Of a DNA stretch of 7,254 nt, positions 1-5,634 are shown piece after piece. The notes under the pieces are model-generated. The model searched no databases and was not told the DNA's origin. It worked only from the letters and a program-made list of their open reading frames with translations. A program made the position numbers and the translations under genes. This DNA comes from Ignavibacteria bacterium. Lineage in GTDB: Bacteria > Bacteroidota > Ignavibacteria > Ignavibacteriales > Ignavibacteriaceae. Position 1 is the first letter of the stretch; the number at the start of each line of letters is the position of its first letter. The DNA is taken from assembly GCA_029863735.1 (NCBI GenBank), contig JAOTUT010000071.1, forward strand, positions 1-7,254, read 5' to 3'.

Positions 1-1154
1 CCACGCATAGTATAGAATGAAAGAATTGCAATCGCAGGAGAAATGATAAACATTAAAAGTTTAAATCGACCAGAGCCTTTCTCTCTAAAATATTGAAAAA
101 CGTAAAGAAAAAAATTAATTCCGATAACCAAAAGAAAAATGTTTGTGATAAAAAACTCAATCGGAGTTTTGACAATTCCCGAAGCAAATGTTGAAGAAAA
201 ATATGATGGATCAACAAGGGGACCTTCAAGATACCTGGATGGAAATCCTGACCAAAATAGAATTGATCGTATTCCGGCACAATAAATTATCAACACTATA
301 AATCTGATGGATTTTCTTTTTATAGTCCGAAAATCAGACTTCATTCCAAGTGTCAGAAAAAATATCCCGATCACCAATAATAAAATCTGTATTCCGGTTG
401 CAGTCTCCTGTATTTCAGATATTTTAATATTCAATGATGGTTTGAAGAAACTTACAAGTCCAATTTTACTTTTTTCAGAATTTAGAAGGATTAAAGAATG
501 TTTTCTTCCATCCTTTGAAGGTGGCGCATATGGGTCATAGAAAACATTAAATAGAGTATTAAATCTGTCGGATAATTCTTCGCTGAAACTAATATCAACA
601 TAATACTTATTTTGCAACGAATACTTCTTTTCAATTGGTGTGCTCAAAATCAAATAGAATCTATCCGAGTGCAGTATTACTGTATCGATTATGTTGAGAT
701 ATGTAATTAATGGAGAATTAAAAAAGTGCACCTCATTGATCGGATAAACAAAAGGAAATATATCATCTTGTTCAATAGCCAGATTGTTGTTCCAGGCTAT
801 GATTTTACCATTGGGTGCTACAATTTCAACTGAGTAATTATCGAAATTTTTATTGTTTACAAGCGATATTAGTTTTCCATACTCGTAATCAGCAGTAATT
901 AAAGTTTGATGAAGTTCATTTTTAATGCGATCTTTCACTGATATAAGAAGGGATTCTTTTTCAGCCAACAGACCTTTCACACCTTCTTCAATCTCCATGA
1001 TTTTATGCGATAATTCGGCATCCCATTTTGTTTTTTTATTTTCTACCAGCACCGGAGCGATTAGACCAACTGCAAAAATCAGAGCTAAAATAAAAAAGAC
1101 GATAGCAAAATATTTTCTATCGCCTTTAAAGTATGCTAATATTTTTTTAATCAT
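1..1154 (-). CDS. Multi-pass membrane protein with extracytoplasmic domain, probable sensor (N-terminal part)
   Basis: I translated the minus strand from the ATG at 1154-1152 and found no stop for 384 codons up to the window edge, so the gene is cut at its C-terminus. A short basic N-terminus is followed by a membrane segment at about residues 15-37. A charged helical stretch (about 45-83) and a mixed polar domain (about 85-248) follow, probably outside the cytoplasm. At least four more hydrophobic segments come next (about 253-271, 284-304, 332-354, 366-382). This layout fits a membrane sensor such as a histidine kinase or phosphatase whose catalytic domain lies beyond the window, but no catalytic motif is visible, so the function is inferred. 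The start overlaps the upstream gene's stop as TGATG and has no Shine-Dalgarno of its own, which points to translational coupling. A multi-pass transporter subunit is an alternative. Confidence 0.8.
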   Translation of the reverse strand, partial: MIKKILAYFKGDRKYFAIVFFILALIFAVGLIAPVLVENKKTKWDAELSHKIMEIEEGVKGLLAEKESLLISVKDRIKNELHQTLITADYEYGKLISLVNNKNFDNYSVEIVAPNGKIIAWNNNLAIEQDDIFPFVYPINEVHFFNSPLITYLNIIDTVILHSDRFYLILSTPIEKKYSLQNKYYVDISFSEELSDRFNTLFNVFYDPYAPPSKDGRKHSLILLNSEKSKIGLVSFFKPSLNIKISEIQETATGIQILLLVIGIFFLTLGMKSDFRTIKRKSIRFIVLIIYCAGIRSILFWSGFPSRYLEGPLVDPSYFSSTFASGIVKTPIEFFITNIFLLVIGINFFLYVFQYFREKGSGRFKLLMFIISPAIAILSFYTMR

Positions 1155-1606
1155 CAGTTAATCGAAATTTGCGTAATATGCCATTTACTGCCGGATTTGC
1201 TAAGAGTTACGTACAAGTGAGCAACCTCTCTTTTGCCCTTTTTTTCAAAGTAATAATCTCCCTTTCCATAAGAAACCGATTTTTCAGTTTTCGTCTCACC
1301 AATTTTAAAAGAAACAACTTTGTAGGAGGTAAAAAAATCTTCAAGTATATAATATGCCTGGTTTGAGGAGTAATAACCATTCACACCATTAATTAAACTT
1401 ATATAAGGTTGAGGGGAAAAATACTTAGAAATTTTTTTAACATCATTCGTTAAAATACCTGATTCGATATCATTAAAAATAATTGTTTGTATTTTAATCT
1501 TGCTGTCTGAATTGAGGTTTTGCTTAATATTTTCATCCTGAGAGAATGAAAGATTACTGCCGGTTAAAAAGAAAATTACAACTGATATAAAAAATGTTGT
1601 CTTCAT
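1154..1606 (-). CDS. Small secreted DUF4783-like protein
   Basis: A 150-residue protein. Residues 1-22 form a signal peptide with a hydrophobic core and probable cleavage in SFS|QDEN, so it should be exported to the periplasm or beyond. The mature part has a helical start (IQTIIFNDIESGILTNDVKKISKYF, about residues 40-64) and then alternating strands. The segment around YYILEDFFTSYKVVSFKIGE (about 85-104) and the C-terminal GSKWHITQISI resemble DUF4783 proteins of the Bacteroidota/Chlorobiota, which are NTF2-like by my recollection. The molecular function of that family is not known to me. The start has a modest AGGGA ribosome site five bases upstream. Its TGA overlaps the ATG of the membrane protein downstream by one base, so the two are probably made together. 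It lies just after the terminator of the lipoprotein gene and should have its own promoter, though I cannot pick one. Confidence 0.8.
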   Translation of the reverse strand: MKTTFFISVVIFFLTGSNLSFSQDENIKQNLNSDSKIKIQTIIFNDIESGILTNDVKKISKYFSPQPYISLINGVNGYYSSNQAYYILEDFFTSYKVVSFKIGETKTEKSVSYGKGDYYFEKKGKREVAHLYVTLSKSGSKWHITQISIN

Positions 1607-1644
1607 TTGTCCCTAATTTAATTAAATCTCAATCATAAATCTAT

Positions 1645-1671
1645 AAAAAGAGATGGGGCAATTGCCCCATC
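1645..1671 (-). terminator. Intrinsic terminator after the FN3 lipoprotein gene
   Basis: The bases GATGGGGCAATTGCCCCATC at 1652-1671 form a perfect 20-base palindrome, giving an RNA stem with a GC-rich core. On the minus strand it is followed by TC and then TTTTT (1649-1645). It begins three bases after the lipoprotein stop codon (TAG, 1677-1675). Position and structure both fit a Rho-independent terminator for that gene, separating it from the DUF4783-like gene downstream. Confidence 0.88.
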
Positions 1672-1674
1672 GTG

Positions 1675-2481
1675 CTATCTGTTCCATTGTTTCTCGAGTG
1701 CTTTCCTGCTGCCTAATACAGAAGGTTTTAATTGTCTTTCGCCCTCTACTGTTTGATAAGCCCAGTCAAATACAACTCTTTCGTTGGTAATATTTGATAT
1801 ACGAATCTTTGCATAATGATTGTCCCAGGTCCAGATTACGTATGTGTGACCAACTAATGCGATCGCATCCTTAGTAGTTGACCATCCAGTTGTTGGAGCG
1901 TAAGGAATATCATAAATATCAACTGTGGGTCCCAGATCCTGAATATCAGTGTCTTCATAAACATCAAGGTAAAATGTGCCCTGATAGTTTTCAAAGAAGA
2001 AATCCACATCAATACTATCATAAGCAACAACTGAATAAAGAGCAAATGAGTACCCCGAATTGTTCGGAAATCTTCTGAAGTCAAAAATTGACTGGTTAAA
2101 ACCTTCCGGTCTTGCTGTTGCATAGACAACATCCAGGCTTAAGTCACTTTCATTGCCGTTGTAATCGTAAGCTGTAACTGCATAATAATATTTATTACCA
2201 TTAACTGCTTCATCATCAATAAAATAATTATAAGGTGCTGAACCAATTATTTGATACTCACCATCATAAGAATAACTAAAGTAGATATTGTAACCCGCTA
2301 GGTCAACGTCTCTGTTTTCATTCCAATAAAGATCTACTCTGTTATCGCCGATAGAAACTTTAACTCCGTTTGGCACAACAGGTGGAATGTAATCCACAAT
2401 ATATTCGGGTTCATTGACGTCACAACCATTTAGGTATAATAAGATTGCTATTGCCGCGAAAGTTTTTAATAATTTTTTCAT
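1675..2481 (-). CDS. Fibronectin type III domain lipoprotein
   Basis: A 268-residue predicted lipoprotein. The N-terminus MKKLLKTFAAIAILLYLNGC is a lipoprotein signal with lipobox LNGC, so Cys20 would be lipidated; Asp follows at +2. Residues about 34-120 form a fibronectin type III domain: PPVVP entry, W53 on the B strand, GYNIYFSYS, then NGNKYYYAVTAYDYNGNES. Residues about 130-268 are a second, beta-rich region with many aromatic residues, including GHTYVIWTWDNHYAKIRI and FDWAYQT, which I cannot assign to a family. The start at 2481 is preferred over an in-frame ATG at 2535 because AGAGGTGA sits just before it and the lipoprotein signal then starts properly. It lies downstream of pyrC with a 135-base gap, so it could be its own unit or a read-through gene. 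The role is unknown; cell-surface binding or adhesion is only a guess. Confidence 0.87.
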   Translation of the reverse strand: MKKLLKTFAAIAILLYLNGCDVNEPEYIVDYIPPVVPNGVKVSIGDNRVDLYWNENRDVDLAGYNIYFSYSYDGEYQIIGSAPYNYFIDDEAVNGNKYYYAVTAYDYNGNESDLSLDVVYATARPEGFNQSIFDFRRFPNNSGYSFALYSVVAYDSIDVDFFFENYQGTFYLDVYEDTDIQDLGPTVDIYDIPYAPTTGWSTTKDAIALVGHTYVIWTWDNHYAKIRISNITNERVVFDWAYQTVEGERQLKPSVLGSRKALEKQWNR

Positions 2482-2485
2482 TTTA

Positions 2486-2493
2486 TCACCTCT
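2486..2493 (-). promoter_or_regulatory. Ribosome binding site that fixes the FN3 lipoprotein start
   Basis: The minus strand reads AGAGGTGA, then four bases, then ATG (2481-2479). This is a good Shine-Dalgarno match. It supports the shorter protein with a normal lipoprotein signal over the in-frame ATG 54 bases upstream, which would put 18 polar residues ahead of the signal. Confidence 0.8.
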
Positions 2494-2616
2494 TTTGTTT
2501 AATCTACGTAAAGAAGAAACCAAATGAGATGCCATCAGAAAAAGTTCAAAAACTTAAAAAATTAGTAAAAAACTAGCTTTTCCCGTATAGAATATTAGAC
2601 AGGTAGTTGATAAAAA

Positions 2617-3918
2617 TTAAGCAGTGCTTAAATCTAACCATTGATCCTCATGGAACATTTTTTTTCTATTAATGACTGCAACAGACTTTCCGGTTAGCAA
2701 TTTTTTATCGAATGGTGAGTTTTTAGACTTACTTTTGTATTTGGAAATATCGACAGTCCAAACAAGATTCGGATCAATAATGGTGAAATTGGCTAATTCC
2801 CCAGAATCAAATTTGGGAATTGGCAGGTTAAGAATTTTACGCGGATTCATACATAACTTTTTAATGAGTTCTTCAATACTAAGTTTGTTCTTTTTTAATA
2901 ATTCAGAAAATGATAAACCGACGGTTGTTTCAAATCCTACGATTCCATTTGGTGCAAATTGAAATTCAGATTCTTTTTCTTCTATAGAGTGAGGAGCATG
3001 ATCAGAAGCAATGCAGTCAATTGTTCCATCCTTCAATCCTTTAATAATTGCATCGACATCTTCCTGTGTTCTTAATGGAGGATTCATTTTAAAATTCGTA
3101 TCATAAGATTTTAATGAATCATCAGTTAAAGTAAAATGATGTGGTGTAACTTCAGCAGTTACTTTTATTCCTTTTTTCTTTGCCTCTCTGACAAGATTTA
3201 CAGAATTTTTTGTGCTGATGTGTGCAATATGAATTCTACCGCCGGTATATTCAGCCATCAAAATATCTCTGCTGACTATTATATCCTCTGCAACAGAAGG
3301 TACCCCAGGAAGCCCCAGAAGGGTTGAATTGACACCCTCATTCATTGCACCTTCTGCAAGAGATTCATCTTCACAATGTTCAATTATCGAAACGTTATAC
3401 ATACTGGAATATTCAAAAGCTCTTCTTAAAACGGATGATGTTTTAATCGCCACACCATCATCCGAGAAAGCAACTGCACCAGCCTCAACTAATTCTGCCA
3501 TCGGAGAAATAATTTCTCCTTTACGACCGAGAGAGGCTGCTGCAACCGGATAAACATCCACTAAATGATTTGAGGCTTGTTCTTTAATGAACTTAACAAC
3601 TTCTGCTGTATCTATTGCTGGTTCAGTGTTGGGCATACAAGCAACGCCTGTAAATCCTCCCGAAGCAGCGCTGTTACAACCTGATATAACTGTTTCCTCA
3701 TCTTCTCTACCGGGCTCACGCAAATGAACATGCATATCATATAATCCTGGTACCAGTATGTTTCCGGAAAAATCAAACTCCCTCGCGTCTTTACTCTCAT
3801 CACTACTTAACTCACCAATTTTGGAGATCAACCCGTTATTTAATAGTACTGAGACTCCTTTGAGATTTATTTTTTCTTCAGGATGAATTACATCAACATT
3901 TTTTAAAACTATTTTCAT
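2617..3918 (-). CDS. pyrC: Dihydroorotase, type I (class with SDD and SDHAPH motifs)
   Basis: A 433-residue cytoplasmic zinc amidohydrolase that reversibly cyclises N-carbamoyl-L-aspartate to dihydroorotate, the third step of pyrimidine synthesis. Motifs appear in family order: DMHVHLREPG with metal ligands His63 and His65 and substrate Arg67; MPNT (95-98); FSDDG with the metal-bridging Asp153/154 region; IIEHCED with His181; HIAHIST with His233; and the catalytic Asp306 in ASDHAPH (304-310). Length and motifs match the type I enzymes of Bacillus and Aquifex rather than the shorter E. coli type II enzyme. The start lies 10 bases after the pyrB stop with only a weak AAAGA ribosome site, so translation probably depends on coupling. 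In Aquifex the type I enzyme forms a complex with PyrB; adjacency here is compatible with that, but complex formation is inference. No strong terminator follows. Confidence 0.97.
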   Translation of the reverse strand: MKIVLKNVDVIHPEEKINLKGVSVLLNNGLISKIGELSSDESKDAREFDFSGNILVPGLYDMHVHLREPGREDEETVISGCNSAASGGFTGVACMPNTEPAIDTAEVVKFIKEQASNHLVDVYPVAAASLGRKGEIISPMAELVEAGAVAFSDDGVAIKTSSVLRRAFEYSSMYNVSIIEHCEDESLAEGAMNEGVNSTLLGLPGVPSVAEDIIVSRDILMAEYTGGRIHIAHISTKNSVNLVREAKKKGIKVTAEVTPHHFTLTDDSLKSYDTNFKMNPPLRTQEDVDAIIKGLKDGTIDCIASDHAPHSIEEKESEFQFAPNGIVGFETTVGLSFSELLKKNKLSIEELIKKLCMNPRKILNLPIPKFDSGELANFTIIDPNLVWTVDISKYKSKSKNSPFDKKLLTGKSVAVINRKKMFHEDQWLDLSTA

Positions 3919-3928
3919 AACAAATCTT

Positions 3929-4849
3929 TTAGTTTAATGTTCCTAATAAATATAAAACTGCCATCCTTATGGCAACACCATTAGTCACCTGATAAAGTAT
4001 TATCTGATTTGAACCATCAGCAACTTCAGAAGATAACTCGACACCTCTGTTTATCGGACCGGGGTGAAGTATTAAAATCTCTTTACCGTTTTTATCCAAA
4101 CGGTCCTGGGTAATGCCAAAATATTTCGCATATTCTCTTATTGAAGGAAAATATTCTCTTGCTTTTCTTTCAAGCTGAATTCTTAAAACATTTAGTACAT
4201 CATTTTCCTGAATCGCTTCATCGATATTATAAATAACATCCACACCTAAATTTTTAATATCTCTTGGAATCATAGTAGATGGACCGCATACTGAAACTTT
4301 TGCACCCATTGTCTTCAAACCAAAAATATTTGAGAGAGCAACCCTGCTATGTGAGATGTCGCCAAGAATGCAAACTTTTAGACCTTCCAGATTACCTACC
4401 TTTTGCCGAATTGAATACATATCAAGTAAGGCCTGAGTTGGGTGCTCGTGAGTTCCATCTCCGGCATTGATTACGTTAGCATTGCAAATCTTTGTTAAAT
4501 AGAGTGGTGTTCCTGCTGCAGAATGTCTAACGACAACCATATCAATTTTCATCGCTTCGATATTTCTAACTGTGTCTTTAAAAGTTTCTCCCTTGCTTAC
4601 ACTGCTTCCTGAAATTGAAAAGTTAATTGCATCTGCAGATAATCTTTTCTCCGCCAGTTCAAATGATATTCTTGTTCTTGTTGAGCTTTCATAAAAAAGA
4701 TTAACGATGGTTTTACCCTGCAGAGTAGGAACTTTCTTGATTGGCCTTTCTAAAATTTCTCTGAATGTATGTGCAGTATCCAAGATGGTTTGAATATCTT
4801 CCTTTGGAACTCCCTGCAAGCCGAGTAAATGTCTGCTTGATAATGCCAT
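3929..4849 (-). CDS. pyrB: Aspartate carbamoyltransferase catalytic subunit
   Basis: A 306-residue cytoplasmic enzyme that joins carbamoyl phosphate and L-aspartate to give N-carbamoyl-L-aspartate, the committed step of pyrimidine synthesis. The carbamoyl-phosphate loop SSTRTR is at 55-60, the flexible-loop SVSKGET carries Lys86, and HPTQ is at 136-139. The aspartate-specific LRIQ lies at 222-225 (Arg223, Gln225) and HPGPINRG at 262-269. These distinguish it from ornithine carbamoyltransferase. Length is normal for a catalytic chain. No regulatory subunit gene (pyrI) is next to it; control appears to come from PyrR and the leader instead. It starts two bases after the pyrR stop, with a strong AAGGAGG site (4863-4857) inside the pyrR 3' end, so the two are tightly co-expressed. 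Confidence 0.97.
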   Translation of the reverse strand: MALSSRHLLGLQGVPKEDIQTILDTAHTFREILERPIKKVPTLQGKTIVNLFYESSTRTRISFELAEKRLSADAINFSISGSSVSKGETFKDTVRNIEAMKIDMVVVRHSAAGTPLYLTKICNANVINAGDGTHEHPTQALLDMYSIRQKVGNLEGLKVCILGDISHSRVALSNIFGLKTMGAKVSVCGPSTMIPRDIKNLGVDVIYNIDEAIQENDVLNVLRIQLERKAREYFPSIREYAKYFGITQDRLDKNGKEILILHPGPINRGVELSSEVADGSNQIILYQVTNGVAIRMAVLYLLGTLN

Positions 4850-4851
4850 CC

Positions 4852-5403
4852 TCAGCCCTCCTTCCCATCTACTTCAACGAGATAAATTGCATCTTCTTCA
4901 TCAACTTCAGTCATTCGAACCTTTATTTCTTCATTTTGTGATGTTGGAATATTTTTCCCCACATAATCCGCCCGAATAGGAAGCTCGCGGTGTCCCCTGT
5001 CTACCAAAATACAAAGTTGAATTGAAGCAGGACGTCCTAAATCCATAACGGCATTCATCGCTGAACGTACAGTTCTGCCAGTGTAAAGGACATCATCAAC
5101 CAGAATTATATGTTTTTCATTTATATCAAAAGTGATATCTGAAACTGATACTTCTGGCTGCTTGATTCTCATTCGAAAATCGTCACGATAAAGGGTTACA
5201 TCAAGAACCCCGAGAGGTAAATCAGCTCCATCGATAATTTTGAATTTATCTTGAATTCTTCGGGCAAGAAATTCGCCTCGTGTTCGCATTCCCATCAGAA
5301 CAAGGTTTTGGGAGCCTTTATTCTTTTCTAATATTTCGTGAGTAATTCTGGTGAGGATTCGGTTAAGACCTTCGCCGTCTACGACCTTAGTTTTAATCTT
5401 CAT
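4852..5403 (-). CDS. pyrR: Bifunctional pyr operon RNA-binding attenuator / uracil phosphoribosyltransferase
   Basis: A 183-residue protein matching Bacillus PyrR along its whole length. In that family PyrR binds UMP or UTP with PRPP competition, attaches to pyr leader RNA, and has uracil phosphoribosyltransferase activity. LTRITHEI (17-24) matches the Bacillus region in which Thr18 and His22 are implicated in RNA binding. LYRDD is at 71-75, the PRPP signature ILVDDVLYTGRT at 100-111, and DRGHRELPIRADYVGKNIPTS at 135-155 is nearly invariant. It is the first enzyme gene of the operon and sits directly behind a leader with a PyrR-binding hairpin, so autoregulation is expected. The Shine-Dalgarno AGGAGG (5418-5413) is nine bases from the ATG and lies inside a hairpin. 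The start codon overlaps the stop of a leader ORF by four bases. Confidence 0.97.
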   Translation of the reverse strand: MKIKTKVVDGEGLNRILTRITHEILEKNKGSQNLVLMGMRTRGEFLARRIQDKFKIIDGADLPLGVLDVTLYRDDFRMRIKQPEVSVSDITFDINEKHIILVDDVLYTGRTVRSAMNAVMDLGRPASIQLCILVDRGHRELPIRADYVGKNIPTSQNEEIKVRMTEVDEEDAIYLVEVDGKEG

Positions 5404-5459
5404 ACAAAAAAACCTCCTGAATTTCTTTTCTTGGAGGTGTAGTAATATTTAAGATTCAT
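5400..5459 (-). CDS. Putative 19-residue pyr leader peptide
   Basis: The minus strand reads ATG at 5459-5457 and stays open for 19 codons (MNLKYYYTSKKRNSGGFFV). It stops at TGA 5402-5400, which overlaps the pyrR ATG as ATGA. GGAG at 5469-5466 sits six bases upstream of this ATG, a good Shine-Dalgarno, and it falls within the 3' side of the PyrR-binding hairpin. The ORF reads straight through the hairpin and U-run at 5406-5438. The peptide sequence itself looks unremarkable, and there is no run of regulatory codons, so the act of translation rather than the peptide would matter. This is inferred from sequence only. Chance ORFs of this length occur, but the combination of ribosome site, overlap and position supports it. 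Confidence 0.6.
   Translation of the reverse strand: MNLKYYYTSKKRNSGGFFV
5406..5438 (-). promoter_or_regulatory. pyr leader hairpin with U-run: attenuator terminator and/or pyrR Shine-Dalgarno sequester
   Basis: In the minus-strand RNA, ACCUCC (5438-5433) can pair with GGAGGU (5417-5412) across a 15-base A-rich loop, followed at once by a U-run (5412-5406, its first U in the stem). The 3' arm is the core of the pyrR Shine-Dalgarno. The element could therefore end transcription, hide the ribosome site, or both. CUCCA (5436-5432) can alternatively pair with UGGAG (5470-5466) in the PyrR-binding hairpin. That would give mutually exclusive structures like Bacillus antiterminators, though only five pairs are seen. 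The stem is short, so its termination strength is uncertain. Confidence 0.6.
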
Positions 5460-5461
5460 TT

Positions 5462-5492
5462 CCTTCTCCATCTCTCCGGATAGAATTAAAGG
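5462..5492 (-). promoter_or_regulatory. PyrR-binding RNA hairpin in the pyr leader
   Basis: The minus-strand RNA folds as lower stem CCUU/AAGG, an internal loop (UAAU on the 5' side, G on the 3' side), upper stem UCUAUC/GAUGGA and hexaloop CGGAGA. The known PyrR-binding consensus is ARUCCNGNGAGGYU with a hexaloop CNGNGA and an upstream UUUAA. Here UCCGGAGAG fits it exactly, UUUAA is present at 5490-5486, and the 3' flank GAGAAGG resembles Bacillus binding loops. Where the sequence departs from the consensus, pairing is kept (for example U-A in place of U-G in the upper stem). It lies upstream of pyrR in the right orientation. UMP-loaded PyrR would stabilise it. Confidence 0.9.
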
Positions 5493-5571
5493 TTAATAAA
5501 TAATTTTATTTCATTCCTAACTTACAAAAAAAACGAAGTAGAAAAAACTCATTCAAATTTTATAATAATTT

Positions 5572-5606
5572 AAAAAGGAAAAGGGATCATATTTCAGATC
5601 CCTTTT
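5572..5606 (-). terminator. Intrinsic terminator after the OmpA-family gene
   Basis: On the minus strand, AAAAGGGATC (5606-5597) pairs perfectly with GATCCCTTTT (5588-5579) around an eight-base loop. CC and TTTTT (5576-5572) follow. It starts 28 bases past the OmpA-family stop codon, so it should end that transcript and isolate the pyr operon, which then needs its own promoter between about 5493 and 5571. Confidence 0.92.
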
Positions 5607-5634
5607 CAAAAATATGGATATTTAGTAATCCAAA

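Noticed and set aside
925..1161. Plus-strand ORF of 78 codons
   Set aside because: It is antisense to the N-terminal part of the membrane protein, which has a continuous frame, coherent membrane segments and a coupled start.
2482..2535. In-frame upstream ATG that would make the lipoprotein 286 residues
   Set aside because: The extra 18 residues are polar and precede the lipoprotein signal, and the strong AGAGGTGA site lies directly before the inner ATG.
2542..2555. AAGTT/AACTT hairpin followed by T residues as a pyrC terminator
   Set aside because: Only five AT-rich pairs in an AT-rich gap; too weak to call.
5493..5571. Promoter for the pyr operon
   Set aside because: A promoter should be here, but neither sigma-70 boxes nor the Bacteroidota TAnnTTTG/TTTG pattern match well enough to place it.
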